A stretch of DNA of 64,000 nt from Arthrobacter sp. Hiyo4 (GCA_002370555.1 AP014718.1:3658001-3722000), one strand, 5' to 3'. Shown: positions 48,019-58,081, numbered from the stretch's first letter. Notes: generated by a model from the letters alone, not told the origin. Numbers and translations are program-made.

Positions 48019-48032
48019 CGGACTGCGGTCCG
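48019..48032. promoter_or_regulatory. TetR operator candidate before the FMN reductase
   Basis: CGGACTGCGGTCCG: arms CGGAC/GTCCG around TGCG, in the middle of the divergent interval 31 bases from the tetR start. The arms are short but the position is right. Confidence 0.5.
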
Positions 48033-48108
48033 TTTAGTCTATGAAGGCACCAAGCCTCCACCCTTCCACCGGCCAGCGGTCCCGCCGCGGCCCACCAAAG
48101 GAGTCCGT

Positions 48109-48666
48109 ATGTCGAAGAGCACCGTCCTTACACTTGTTGGCAGCCTGCGCGCCGAATCCACCAACCAGAAGCTCGCCGAAGCCATCCAGCTGAACGCCCC
48201 CGAGCAGATTGACGTGGTCATCCACGAAAGCCTGGGCAACATCCCGTTCTACAACGAGGACATTGACGTCGAGGGGCAGGTTCCCGCCGCGGCAGCCGCC
48301 CTCCGCGCAGCAGCCAACGACGCCGACACCATTCTCCTCGTGACCCCGGAGCACAACGGCACCGTGCCCGCATCGCTGAAGAACGCCATCGACTGGCTGT
48401 CCCGCCCCTTCGGTGCCGGCGCCCTCTCCGGCAAACCCACCGCCGTCGTCGGTACCGCATTTGGCCAGTTCGGTGGCGTGTGGGCACAGGATGAAGCCCG
48501 CAAGGCAGTGGGCATTGCCGGCGCACAGGTGCTCGAGGACGTCAAGCTCGCCGTCCCGGGCTCCATGGTCCGCTTTGCCGAGCTGCACCCGAAGGATGAC
48601 GCCGAGGTAGTGGAGCAGATCAAGGGCGTCTTCAACGCAATCGCTGCCGTCCAGCCGGCAGCGTAA
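48109..48666 (+). CDS. NADPH-dependent FMN reductase / azoreductase-type flavoprotein
   Basis: 185 residues, intact. Flavodoxin-like fold: phosphate loop TLVGSLRAESTNQKLAEAIQ, then LLVTPEHNGTVPASLKNAID with the family PEYNxxxPxxLKNxIDW pattern, and VVGTAFGQFGGVWAQDEARK. Members reduce FMN, quinones, chromate or azo dyes with NAD(P)H. AAAGGAG precedes ATG 48109. Control by the divergent TetR protein is likely, suggesting a role in electrophile or quinone stress. Confidence 0.87.
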   Translation: MSKSTVLTLVGSLRAESTNQKLAEAIQLNAPEQIDVVIHESLGNIPFYNEDIDVEGQVPAAAAALRAAANDADTILLVTPEHNGTVPASLKNAIDWLSRPFGAGALSGKPTAVVGTAFGQFGGVWAQDEARKAVGIAGAQVLEDVKLAVPGSMVRFAELHPKDDAEVVEQIKGVFNAIAAVQPAA

Positions 48667-48697
48667 GACAGCCGGACTCAGCAGCGCCAAGCAACAC

Positions 48698-48730
48698 AAT
48701 GCCCGGGCACCACAAGGCGGCCGGGGCATT
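48698..48730 (+). terminator. Terminator after the FMN reductase
   Basis: AATGCCCGGGC (48698-48708) pairs imperfectly with GGCCGGGGCATT (48719-48730), followed by TGTT. It begins 32 bases past the stop codon. Confidence 0.6.
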
Positions 48731-48841
48731 TGTTATCGCGCCGTGAGCGGACCGGCGCTCACGCCCGTGCGTGTGACCAAGTCTTGTTCCAACCGGTACC
48801 TCGCGGGCATTTTCAGGGCTGAGGGACCGCCGTAACGTTTA

Positions 48842-49737
48842 ATGCACGGAAAGCATTCGGGGATGGAACGCGGTGCGGACATGGCAGGCAGGCGGAGCGC
48901 CGGAAAGCTGATGGCGACGGTGGCAGCACTTACGCTTCCGCTGTGGCTGGGATGCTGCGCCCCCACCCCCAACCCATCCGCCAGGAGCAGCGTCGCGCCC
49001 GGCGCAACCACCATTGAAGACTCTGACCGCGCCTACCCGCCCTTGGTTCCAATTCCCCAGCCGCAGGCACCTCCGCCGGTCACCGCTGCGTCCGCCGGAA
49101 CCACCGGCCAGTCCGCCGCTTCACCCCCGAACCCTCGGACCACGCCCCAGGCGGGACGCTCGGAACACCCGAGCAGAGCTCCGCCACCACTCCCTCGTCC
49201 GGAACAGCTTCGCCCGGAACTGCCGCACCCGGAGTCGGCGCGGCATTCGGTACAACCAGTGCCGTCGGAGCAAGCCCTCGCCGGCCCCGAGCCCTCGGCG
49301 CCGCCCCGGCCCAGCCGGCCCCCGGCCAGTCCAGCGGATCCCAGTTGGTGACTGCCTACTACGTACTGCTCGACGACGGCGGGGCCGGAGGTGTGCGCTT
49401 TGGCTGCAACGACAGCCTGGCCGGCGTCCGCCGCACCGTGGCGGGCTCCACGGAACCGTTGGCCAACGCCATGCGCGCCCTGCTGGACAGCCCCGCAGAA
49501 CCTGCCCCCGGCCTGTACAACTCCCTGTCCGGCTCAATCCTCACGTTCCTGTCCGGCACTTTCGACGGCACGGCCGTGACGGTCTACCTGTCCGGCTCGA
49601 TCCGCCCGGCGGGGGTGTGCGACATCCCGCGCATCGAGGCCCAACTCACGCAGACTGCCGTCGCGTCGGTGGGCGCCATCCGCGCCGAGGTCTACGTCAA
49701 CGGCGTGAGGCTCGCCGAGGCACTACGCCTCCAGTAG
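48842..49737 (+). CDS. GerMN-domain lipoprotein, frameshifted
   Basis: About 298 residues when joined. The N-terminus has a hydrophobic stretch MATVAALTLPLWLGCC ending in a lipobox (LGC). A Pro/Ser/Ala-rich linker follows (about residues 45-165). The C-terminal domain, LVTAYYVLLDDGGAGGVRFG, NAMRALLDSPAEPAPGLYNS and ILTFLSGTFDGTAVTVYLSG, has the GerMN pattern found in sporulation proteins and in actinobacterial lipoproteins such as LpqB. One C is missing near 49126 where the linker changes frame. Probably an outer-surface lipoprotein of unknown role. The start may instead be at 48863. Confidence 0.7.
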
Positions 49738-49755
49738 CGCAATTGATAAACAGAT

Positions 49756-49772
49756 GTTGCCTTATCGGCAAC
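49756..49772. promoter_or_regulatory. Inverted repeat before the aminotransferase
   Basis: GTTGCC-TTATC-GGCAAC, perfect 6-base arms within a longer 11-base pairing that matches at 9 positions, 21 bases before the GTG start. Probably an operator. Confidence 0.45.
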
Positions 49773-49793
49773 TGCTGGCTGTATCCTGAAGGT

Positions 49794-51097
49794 GTGAGCC
49801 ACGAAACACTTGATGCCGGCGCAATGCAGTTACCGGCCGAAGCCATTGATGCCATCGAGCGCGCGGCCACGTCCGCCCATCGCGCCGCCCATCCCCACGA
49901 GGCGCTGTTTTCAGAGCGCGCAGCCAACATTAAGCAGTCAGCAGTGCGGGACGTTTTCGACATCTCGATGCGCCCCGGACTGGTGTCCCTTGCCGGGGGC
50001 AGTCCTTATCTGCAATCCCTTCCCCTTGAGCGGCTGGCCTCCACGGCGGCAAGCATTATCGCCCACGAAGGGCTCACGGCCCTGCAGTACGGCGGCGGGC
50101 AGGGTACGGAAGAACTGCGCACACAGATCTGCGAGGTGATGGCGGCAGAAGGAATCCTGGACGCGGTCCCGCAGAATGTGGTGATCACCGCAGGCTCCCA
50201 GTCGGCCCAGGATGTGGCCACGAAGGTCTTCTGCAACCCGGGCGACGTGGTGCTGGTCGAGAACCCCACCTACGTGGGGGCCCTCAATACGTTTGAGGCG
50301 TACCAGGTGGAGGTGGCCCCCGTGGAAATGGACGACGACGGCCTGGTGCCTGAGCTGTTGGAGGCCCGGATCGCCGCTCTCCAGACAGCCGGAAAGAACA
50401 TTAAGTTCCTCTACACCATCCCCAACTTCAACAACCCCTCAGGAATCACCCTGGCCGGGGAACGCCGCCAGCGGGTTGTTGATATATGCCGGAACGCGAA
50501 TATTCTCGTGCTGGAAGACAACCCGTATGGGCTCCTCCGGTACAACGGGACACCGCTTGAACCGCTCCGCGCGGCCAATCCCGCCGATGTCATCTACATG
50601 GGATCGTTTTCCAAGATCTTCGCCCCTGGTCTTCGCATCGGCTGGGCATTGGTCCCGGAGCACCTCCAGCGGCGCTACTACCTGGCATCCGAATCTGTCA
50701 CGCTGTGCCCTCCGACGCTGAACCAGATGCTGGTGTCCGCCTACCTCAGCGACTATGACTGGAAAGGCCAGATCGAGACGTACCGCGGACTCTACGCCGA
50801 ACGATGCACAGCGATGCTGGCCGCCCTGGACGAACACATGCCAGCCGGCACCAGCTGGACCAGCCCGGAAGGCGGCTTCTTCGTCTGGGTCACGCTGCCG
50901 GCAGGCGTGGATACCTATCCCCTGCTGCAGAAGGCGATCGACGCCGGCGTCGTATTTATCCCCGGGCTGCCTTCAAACCGTCCGATTCGCCGTCCAATAA
51001 GCTGCGGCTGGCGTTCAGCGCGGTGCCGCCCGACGCCATCAAGGAAGGTGTCCGCCGTTTGGCCCCGGTCCTTCGCGAAGCCATTGCAGCGCTGTAA
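49794..51097 (+). CDS. PLP-dependent aminotransferase class I/II (2-aminoadipate/MocR-type), frameshifted
   Basis: About 434 residues when joined. Landmarks: DISMRPGLVSLAGGSPYLQS, LQYGGGQGTEELRTQICEVM, ENPTYVGALNTFEAYQVEVA, LYTIPNFNNPSGITLAGERR and the PLP-lysine site YMGSFSKIFAPGLRIGW. This is the pattern of stand-alone relatives of MocR C-terminal domains, such as 2-aminoadipate and aromatic aminotransferases. Near 50972 a base is lost; restoration gives AAFKPSDSPSNKLRLAFSAV and the end PVLREAIAAL. GTG 49794 is the first start; an inverted repeat precedes it. The amino donor cannot be inferred. Confidence 0.82.
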
Positions 51098-51150
51098 CGT
51101 TGGCCGGACTGAGTCTGGCCACGATTCATACTGAACAAGGAGTACAAAGC

Positions 51151-51578
51151 ATGAGCGGAATTATTGTTGTCGGCGTTGACGGCAGCGGCACCGCCAAGAA
51201 GGCCGCCGAATCGGCCGGGATCTCGCCGCCGCGGTGGGCGCCTCGCTGCACGTCGTCTCAGCCTTCGACAGCGACCGCACCGAGGTCTTCGGCTCAGGCA
51301 GCGACCAGTGGATCGTTTCCGACGCCGACGGTGCCGAGGATGTTGCCAAGACAGTGGCCGAGGCCCTGGCCGGTTCCATCAAGGTGACCTACTCGGCCGC
51401 CCGCGGCAAGCCTGCCGAAGCACTCGTCAAGGAAGCCGAGCGCCTGAACGCCAGGATGATCGTGGTGGGCAACCGGCGGATGCGCGGCATCGGCCGGGTC
51501 CTGGGAAGCGTGGCCAACAGCGTGGCCCACAATGCCACGTGCGACGTCTACATCGCCAACACCTACGACGCCGACTAA
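51151..51578 (+). CDS. Universal stress protein (UspA family), frameshifted
   Basis: 142 residues when joined, one Usp domain. Start MSGIIVVGVDGSGTAKKAAE, then after one lost C near 51218 RDLAAAVGASLHVVSAFDSD. The ATP-binding glycine motif is present: GNRRMRGIGRVLGSVANSVA (G-x2-G-x9-G-S type), so it probably binds ATP. AAGGAG precedes ATG 51151. The TAA at 51576-51578 is in frame with the small membrane protein frame that follows. Confidence 0.85.
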
Positions 51579-51614
51579 CTGACAACGGACCGCGGCAACG
51601 GCCGCGTCATCGCC

Positions 51615-51851
51615 GTGCCGGATGACGGCTCCGTGGACAGCGCACCCAACCTCATCGCGCCGGGACTGCGCCTGCCGGAGACCCTGGAGAGCGTCCTGCG
51701 CGAGGACGGGAAATTCTTCGCGGCCGCTTCAGCCATTGCCCTGATCCCCGGTGGCCTGGTTTTCGCCACCTTCGCTGCCTGGGCAGGCGCCATGGCGGGT
51801 AATCCCGAGATGGTCGAATTGATGACGGCCTACTCCGCCTACGGCTACTGA
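51615..51851 (+). CDS. Small membrane protein, unknown
   Basis: 78 residues from GTG 51615, with one strong hydrophobic segment (FFAAASAIALIPGGLVFATF, AAWAGAMAG). The frame is open from just after the Usp stop and reads sensible sequence from RVIAVPDDGSVDSAPNLIAP onward. I do not recognise a family. It may be a stand-alone small protein expressed with the Usp gene. The absence of a clear ribosome site lowers confidence. Confidence 0.4.
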   Translation: MPDDGSVDSAPNLIAPGLRLPETLESVLREDGKFFAAASAIALIPGGLVFATFAAWAGAMAGNPEMVELMTAYSAYGY

Positions 51852-51864
51852 CGCCGGGCTTCCG

Positions 51865-52471
51865 CTAGACGAGCCAGCCGCGCAAAATCCACCACAGGCC
51901 GGCCATCACCAGGCCGCCGAACAGCGACCCGGCCACCACCTGCGCCAGGGTGTGCGCGCGGAGCACCACCCGGGACCAGCCGACGGCGGAACCAGCAGGA
52001 GTAAGGGCAGCCAGGCCGGACCGAGCATCAGGACGGAAATAACTGCCGCAGACGACACCGCCGCCGCGTGGCCGCTGATCTTCCAGAAGGGCTCACGGCG
52101 GCCAGCACAACGATGCCGCCGACGATGGCCAGCACCATGACCATCACGCTTCGCGGCGCACCGGCGGCTTGCAGCACCACCAGGCCGGCAGCCACGGACG
52201 CCAGTGCCATGACCAGTACGGGTGCCCGCTGTTTGCGGTTGCTGACGTGGTGGTCCGTGACCTTGCCCAGCCTTACGAGCCCCAGGAGCACAACGAGCGG
52301 CAGTACGCACACAAACAGCGCAGCCAACGCTCCATAGCCGATGGTGCCTGGGAATCCGGCCTCGACCGCAGGACTGATCAGAAGCTGAAGCGTCACCACC
52401 ACCGGCGGCTGGAACACCTCCGTCAGCCATCTGGCTGTCCGGTTCCTGGTCCGGATGGCAGCCTGGTTCAC
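51865..52471 (-). CDS. PAP2-family membrane phosphatase, two frameshifts
   Basis: About 202 residues when joined, with five or six membrane segments (TEVFQPPVVVTLQLLISPAV, GALAALFVCVLPLVVLLGLV). The core motifs are SGHAAAVSSAAVISVL and, after a frame change, SRVVLRAHTLAQVVAGSLFG, equivalent to PSGH and SRxxxxxHxxxD of PAP2 enzymes, although the final Asp is replaced by Gln (LAQ). The first motif (KxxxxxRP) is represented weakly by NRKQRAPVLVMALA. Bases are missing near 52090 and 51980. A lipid-phosphate phosphatase is likely, with reduced certainty of activity. Confidence 0.72.
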
Positions 52472-52498
52472 GGTATCGATGCTCGTGGTCCCGGCGTC

Positions 52499-53970
52499 CT
52501 AGTCCAGCAGGAGCGCCGGCTCCTCAAGGATCGCGGCGACGTCGGCCATAAAGCGGGCGGAGAGGTCCCCGTCCACCACCCGGTGGTCGAAGGAACCGCC
52601 GAGGGTGGTGATCCAGCGCGGGATGACCTCGCCGTCCAGGACCCAGGGCTTCTGCTTGATGGTTCCGAATGCCACAATGGCCACTTCACCCGGGTTGATG
52701 ATCGGCGTTCCGGTATCAATGCCCAGAGCACCGATGTTGGTGATGGTAAGGGTTCCGCCCTGCATTTCGGCGGGCTGGGTCTTGCCCGCCCGCGCCGTGG
52801 TGGCCAGGTTGTTCAGCGCCAGCGCCAGCTCCTTGAGCGACAGGTCCTGGGCGTCCTTGATGTTCGGCACCATCAGCCCGCGCGGGGTGGCTGCGGCGAT
52901 GCCGAGGTTCATGTAGTGCTTGACCTGGATCTCCGCGGCATCGGTCCCGTCCACGTTGTCCACCCAGGTGGCGTTGACGCTGGGGTTCCGGGCCGCGGCC
53001 CAGATGACGGCCTTGGCAAGGATCAGCAGCGGGGAGACTTTGATTCCCTCAAAGTCGCGTGAAGCCTTCAGCCGCTTGACGAATTCCATGGTGCGGCTGG
53101 CATCAACATCAACAAAGATGCTCACGTGCGGCGCTGAGAAAGCCGACTCCACCATCGCCTTGGCCGTCGCCTTGCGGACGCCCTTGACCGGGATCCGTTC
53201 AATCCGCTGGTCCTGCGGCTTCCCTGCCTTGCCCCAGAAGCCCTCGGCCTGGTCCAGCTCTGCATCGCGCTGGGACTGGTAGCTGACCAGGTCCTCGCGC
53301 GTGACTTCGCCGCGGGAGCCGGTGGCCACCACATCGGCGAGATCGATCCCCAGGTCCCGGGCGATCTTGCGGACGGGCGGCTTGGCCAGGACGCGGTTCA
53401 CGAGGCCCGTGATGGTTCCGCCGAGGGTGGGCCGGTTATCGACGACGTCGGCCTGGCCCGGAGCGGTATCTTGCCGCTTTGCGGAGACCTCGGCCGGCGT
53501 GTGCGGCTGTACAGGCTCGACTTCCGGGGCGTTGCGGGACACGGCGGCGGCAGGTGCCGCCTTCCGGGGACGGCGCTTGACGGCGTCGGCCTTGGGACCC
53601 GATCCCACCAGCGGACCGCCGGCCAGGGCACTGCCTGAAGTGCCGCCGTCGTCCGCGGGAAGCTTGCCGTACAGCGGCTGGACGGGAGTTTCAGGGGCCG
53701 GGACATCGGCCGGCGTCGGGTCACCGGCGACGGCGTCAGAGACGCTGATGATGGCGGTTCCGACGTCGATGGTCACGCCCTCCGGGACCAGCAGTTCGGT
53801 GACGGTGCCGGCGAAGGGGGACGGCAGCTCAACGAGCGACTTGGCGGTCTCGATCTCGCACAGGACGTCGTTGATGGCAACGGTGTCCCCGGCTTGACCT
53901 TCCAGGCGACGATTTCCGCCTCGGTAAGGCCTTCGCCCACGTCGGGCAGGTTGAACTTGTTCAGAGTCAT
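52499..53970 (-). CDS. bkdC: Branched-chain 2-oxoacid dehydrogenase E2 (dihydrolipoyl acyltransferase), frameshifted
   Basis: About 490 residues when joined. Lipoyl domain [20 protein letters not shown] with the lipoyl-lysine in [19 protein letters not shown]; one base lost near 53893 divides it. Peripheral-subunit-binding domain [20 protein letters not shown] near residue 250. The catalytic domain contains GRVRKATAK-like [20 protein letters not shown] and the active site [16 protein letters not shown] (HxxxDG). It transfers the acyl group made by E1 to CoA. The gene follows E1beta by 58 bases on the minus strand. Similarity to BCKDH rather than PDH is inferred from the alpha2beta2-type E1 neighbours. 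Confidence 0.9.
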
Positions 53971-54028
53971 GATGTCCTCTTTCGCGGCAAGCGTGAGCGG
54001 GAAGCGTGAGCGGGGAAGGTGCCTGCGC

Positions 54029-55008
54029 CTAGTAGGCCAGGGCGCGGTCCAGCGCCTCGAGGATGCGGTCGATGTCGGGGAGGTAGTCTTCTTCGACCTT
54101 GGCCACCGGGTACGGCATGTGGAAGCCGCCCACACGGATCACGGGAGCCTCCAGTGAGAGGAATGCACGTTCGCTGATCCGGGCAGCAATCTCGCCGCCG
54201 ATGCCGCCGAACGTCGGTGCCTCATGCGCCACCACGAGCCGGCCGGTCTTCTTGGCGGACGCCGTGACGGTGTCGAAGTCGATCGGCGAAATGGAGCGAA
54301 GGTCAATGACCTCGATGCTGTGGCCGTCCTCGGCGGCGGCGTCGGCAGCGGCGAGGGCCACCGGCACGAGTGGGCCGTAGGCCACCACGGTGGCGTCCGT
54401 GCCTTCGCGGAGCACATGCGCCTTGAAGGGGTCGGCCGACGCGCCGGGGTTCTGGGTGTCGACCTCGCCCTTGAGCCAGTAACGGCGCTTCGGTTCGAAG
54501 ACGATCACGGGGTCCTGGCACTCCACGGCCTGCCGGATCATCCAGTACGCGTCGTGGGCGTTGGACGGTGTGATGATCCGCAGGCCTGCGGTGTGGGCGA
54601 ACAGCGCCTCCGGCGATTCCGAATGGTGCTCAATGGAGCCGATGCCGCCGCCGTAAGGGATCCGCACAACGACGGGCACGGTGAGGTTGCCGTTGCTGCG
54701 GGCGTGCATCTTGGCCAGCTGGGTGGTGATCTGGTTGAAACCGGGGAAGACAAACCCGTCGAACTGGATCTCGCAGACGGGCAGGTAGCCACGCAGGGCC
54801 AGGCCGATGGCGGTGCCGATGATGCCGGACTCGGCAAGCGGCGTGTCCACCACACGGTCGGCACCGAACTCCGCGAGGAGTCCGTCGGTGACGCGGTAGA
54901 CGCCGCCCAGGGCCCGATGTCCTCGCCCATGAGCAGGGTCCGCGGGTTGTTGTCCAAGGTGGCGCGCAGGCCCTCGTTAATGGCCTTGGCTATGGTCATG
55001 GTGGTCAT
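54029..55008 (-). CDS. bkdB: Branched-chain 2-oxoacid dehydrogenase E1 beta, frameshifted
   Basis: 326 residues when joined, the family length. MTTMTIAKAINEGLRATLDN, LLMGEDIG, then after one base lost near 54914 RVVDTPLAESGIIGTAIGLA, VCEIQFDGFVFPGFNQITTQ, SIEHHSESPEALFAHTAGLR and the end PDIDRILEALDRALAY. It forms the second half of the thiamine-diphosphate site with E1alpha. Its ATG overlaps the E1alpha stop by four bases. Confidence 0.9.
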
Positions 55009-56288
55009 CCGCGGGCCACTCCTGTCGCTGCATCATCCGGGTCCGGGCTGCCAGGTTCGGCGCTGTTGTGCTCCGGCGTTTCGGCGAAGCCTGCGCTGTA
55101 CTCCTCAAACCAGGCCAATTCCTCGGCCACCAGGGGGTGGGCCTCGACATAGGTGTTGGCGAAGGCGGTCCGGATGTCCGGGGTCTCGAGGTCGTAGGTA
55201 GTCTTGCGGACGTAGGCGGCGAGTTCGTTGCCGTCGGCCTTGACCTGGTCAAAGAACGAATCATCGGCCAGTCCCTGGGCACGGAGGTACTTTTCCAGAC
55301 GGTCAAGCGGATCCTTGGCCCGCCATAGGGTTTCCTCCGCGGATTCCCGGTACTTCGTAGGGTCATCAGCCGTGGTGTGCGCACCGACGCGGTAGGTGAA
55401 CGCCTCGATCAGCACCGGCCCCTTGCCCTCGCGGGCATGTTCGAGCGCCCACTCGGTCACGGCGTGGACGGCTATCGCATCGTTGCCGTCCACCCGGATT
55501 CCCGGGAAACCGTACCCCTTGGCACGGTTGGACAACGGAATGCGGGTCTGCACCGAGCTGGGAACGGAGATGGCCCAGTGGTTGTTCTGGCAGAAGAACA
55601 CCACCGGCGCGTTGTAGGAGGCGGCGAACACCATGGATTCGTGGACATCGCCCTCGGAACTGGCCCCGTCGCCGAAGTAGACCATCACCGCGGCCTTGGG
55701 CTCGGCCGGCCGGTCCTGCGCCCCATTCGCGGCGACTGCGGCGGCCGCCTTCTGGTCCCGCTGGATCCCCATTGCGTAGCCGACGGCATGCGGCGTCTGC
55801 GCGGCGAGGACCAGGGTGTAGAGATGGAAGTTGGTGTCCTTCGGGTTCCAGCCGCCGTTCGAAACCCCGCGGAACTGGCGCAGAAGCTCCGCCAGGTCCA
55901 CATTGCGGGTCAGCGCCACGCCATGCTCGCGGTAGGTGGGGAAGATGTAGTCCTGCGGCTGGCTGGCCCGCCCGGAGCCGATCTGCGCGGCCTCCTGGCC
56001 GGTCAGCGGGACCCACAGCGCCAGCTGGCCTTGACGCTGGAGTGCGGTTGCCTCCACATCAAAGCGGCGGATCTTGGCCATGTCAGCGTAGAAGCCACGC
56101 AGCTTTTCACCATCCAACCGATCCGCATACGCCGAGAAGACCGGATCCGTCCCCAGGGTCCCGTCAGGCGCCAGCAGCTGCACCATAGGCTCGGCCGGAC
56201 TGCCCAGCTGGGCCTCGGCCTCAGCCTCGAGCTGGTCGTCTGCCGCTGTCTCATCGAACTCGGTGGAGGGCAGATGTGTGGCGCCCAT
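55005..56288 (-). CDS. bkdA: Branched-chain 2-oxoacid dehydrogenase E1 alpha
   Basis: 427 residues, intact. The ThDP-binding motif runs from GDGASSEGDVHESMVFAASY to FFCQNNHWAISVP. Also seen are QRQGQLALWVPLTGQEAAQI, IFPTYREHGVALTRNVDLAE and the phosphorylation-loop-like YRVGAHTTADDPTKYR. It decarboxylates branched 2-oxoacids from Val, Leu and Ile and passes the acyl group to E2. A strong AAGGAG lies upstream of ATG 56288. First gene of bkdABC; its promoter region carries two palindromes and a stretch shared with the malic enzyme promoter. Confidence 0.92.
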   Translation of the reverse strand: MGATHLPSTEFDETAADDQLEAEAEAQLGSPAEPMVQLLAPDGTLGTDPVFSAYADRLDGEKLRGFYADMAKIRRFDVEATALQRQGQLALWVPLTGQEAAQIGSGRASQPQDYIFPTYREHGVALTRNVDLAELLRQFRGVSNGGWNPKDTNFHLYTLVLAAQTPHAVGYAMGIQRDQKAAAAVAANGAQDRPAEPKAAVMVYFGDGASSEGDVHESMVFAASYNAPVVFFCQNNHWAISVPSSVQTRIPLSNRAKGYGFPGIRVDGNDAIAVHAVTEWALEHAREGKGPVLIEAFTYRVGAHTTADDPTKYRESAEETLWRAKDPLDRLEKYLRAQGLADDSFFDQVKADGNELAAYVRKTTYDLETPDIRTAFANTYVEAHPLVAEELAWFEEYSAGFAETPEHNSAEPGSPDPDDAATGVARG

Positions 56289-56317
56289 ACCGTCTCCTTG
56301 CTTGCCGCATGCGGATG

Positions 56318-56392
56318 CATTGCAATGTCGCTGGGATATATACCGTTAGAGGAATGCATTCCCGTGCTGGCATATATATTGGCTTACTGGTC
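56318..56392. promoter_or_regulatory. bkd promoter region: two palindromes and a shared 16-mer
   Basis: CATTGCAATG (56318-56327) and GGAATGCATTCC (56351-56362) are perfect palindromes upstream of bkdA. Positions 56377-56392, TATTGGCTTACTGGTC, repeat exactly a 16-mer at 23394-23409 in the malic enzyme upstream region. AT-rich for this genome. Confidence 0.5.
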
Positions 56393-56437
56393 CTTACTTT
56401 ATCTTCAGTAGGTGCCGCTCCTGATGCATGTTAAGCG

Positions 56438-57552
56438 CTAGGAACGTCGTGGCGCCTTTGTATAGTTTGCACAGAGATCGAGGAACCGGCTGTTCGCCTC
56501 TGCCTCGCCGATGCTGACCCGAACGCCATCGCCGCCGAAGGCGCGCACCGAAAGCGCCTGTGCGCCCGCCAGTTCGGCAAATTCCGAGCTGCTTTCGCCC
56601 AGGTTCAACCAGACGAAGTTGCCCTGCGCCTCGGGTACGAACCAGCCGAGTTCACGCAGTCCGGAGGTTACGCGGGTTCGTTCGTCCACGATGCTTTGTA
56701 CCCTTTCTACAACCAGGGGGTAATTCTGCAGCGACACAATGGCTGCATTTTCAGCGATCTGTGACACGGCGAAGGGTGTGGCCGCCACGCGCAGGTACTG
56801 GGTCAGCACAGGGTTCGAGACGCTGTAGCCCACGCGCAGGCCCGCCAGCCCGTGTGCCTTGGAGAACGTCCGGAGCACCACAACGTTCGGGTATTTGCGG
56901 TACATCGCGATGCCGTCCACAGCATCGCTGGCGCGGACGAACTCTTGGTAGGCCTCGTCAATCACCACTACGACGTCGGCCGGGACCGCCTGGATGAACC
57001 GCTCCGTTTCGGCAGTTGTCAGGATGGGGCCGGTGGGGTTGTTCGGGGTGCAGAGCAGGATGACTTTGGTGCGGACCGTTACGGCTGCGGCCATGGCATC
57101 CAGGTCGTGGCGTCCCTCGGCCGTCAGCGGAATGCGGACGCTCTCCGCACCCACAAGGCCCACGCTGATGGGATACGCCTCGAAGGACCTCCACGCGTAG
57201 ATCACCTCGTCCGCTTTGCCGTCGTCGTTCTGGCCGGCGAACGTGGACAGCAACTGGTTGAGGGCGCCGAGGCTTCCGGCGCCGGTGACCACGTCCTCGG
57301 CCGGCACTGCCAGGAACTCCGCGAGCGCCGCACGAAGCTTGCTGCTGAGGGGATCGGGGTAGCGGTTGAAGTCCGTCTGGTTGGAAATTGCCTTCAGCAC
57401 TGCCGGAAGAGGGGCAGGGGGTTCTCGTTGGAGGACAGCTTGTAGCTGGCCAGCCCATCCACGGCGACGGGAGGCTTTCCTGCGGCGTACCGGGGTAGCC
57501 GGCTAACCACGGGGCGCGGCCGGATTTCGCCAGGCAGGATCTCTGAAGTCAT
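56438..57552 (-). CDS. Histidinol-phosphate/aromatic aminotransferase (HisC-like), frameshifted
   Basis: 371 residues when joined. Start MTSEILPGEIRPRPVVSRLP, then YKLSSNENPLP; one base lost near 57412 (in a CCC run) before AVLKAISNQTDFNRYPDPLS. PLP-site segments are LCTPNNPTGPILTTAETERF, VVVIDEAYQEFVRASDAVDG and RTFSKAHGLAGLRVGYSVSN. Proteins of this type in actinobacteria are annotated HisC2 or Pat; they act on aromatic or histidinol substrates. It lies 150 bases upstream of bkdA on the same strand. TAGGCT seven bases before the ATG and no ribosome site suggest a leaderless start. Confidence 0.85.
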
Positions 57553-57644
57553 GCAAACTAGCCTACTTCGCCTGACCGGCACGGGGCGGGCAGGAACGGG
57601 CACGAACCCAGGCTGGGCACAGGGCAGTGTGACAGCATGGGCGT

Positions 57645-58073
57645 ATGCGCTCTTTTATTGTTCGAGTCCTTATCAACGGGCTGGCCCTCTGGATTGCCAG
57701 CTGGATACTGCCGGGCCTCGATATCTCCACTTCGGCCACTACCGAGGCCGTGGCCAACTCGGGCGTCACGCAGGGCACCGGCACCATCGGCATCATCCTG
57801 GCGTACTTGTTCGTCGGTTTGATTTTCGGCGTGGTCAACGCGTTCGTCCGGCCCCTGGTCAGCCTCTTGTCCTTGCCCATCACCATCCTCACGCTGGGCC
57901 TGTTCACCATCGTTATCAACGCCGCCATGCTGTATCTGACGTCCTGGCTCAGCAGTTACACGCCGGTAAACTTCACCATCGATTCGTTCTTCTGGACGGC
58001 CGTCCTCGCGGCAATCATCATCACGCTCATTTCACTGGTTGCCGGGCGACTGACAGGCGCCGGCAGGCGCTGA
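57645..58073 (+). CDS. YvlD/phage-holin-4-type membrane protein
   Basis: 142 residues, intact, with four hydrophobic segments: MRSFIVRVLINGLALWIASW, LAYLFVGLIFGVVNAFVRPL, LSLPITILTLGLFTIVINAA and FFWTAVLAAIIITLISLVAG. FGLVNAFVRPL-type sequence with LPITILTLGLF defines the family (PF04020, YvlD), widespread in Gram-positives and unlinked to phage despite its name. Role unknown. It is convergent with the hydrolase gene eight bases away. Confidence 0.85.
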   Translation: MRSFIVRVLINGLALWIASWILPGLDISTSATTEAVANSGVTQGTGTIGIILAYLFVGLIFGVVNAFVRPLVSLLSLPITILTLGLFTIVINAAMLYLTSWLSSYTPVNFTIDSFFWTAVLAAIIITLISLVAGRLTGAGRR

Positions 58074-58081
58074 CGGGCGGG

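Noticed and set aside
57645..58073. Holin, as evidence for a prophage
   Set aside because: The protein is of the YvlD/holin-4 membrane family, which is chromosomal and not phage-linked. No other phage gene is present.
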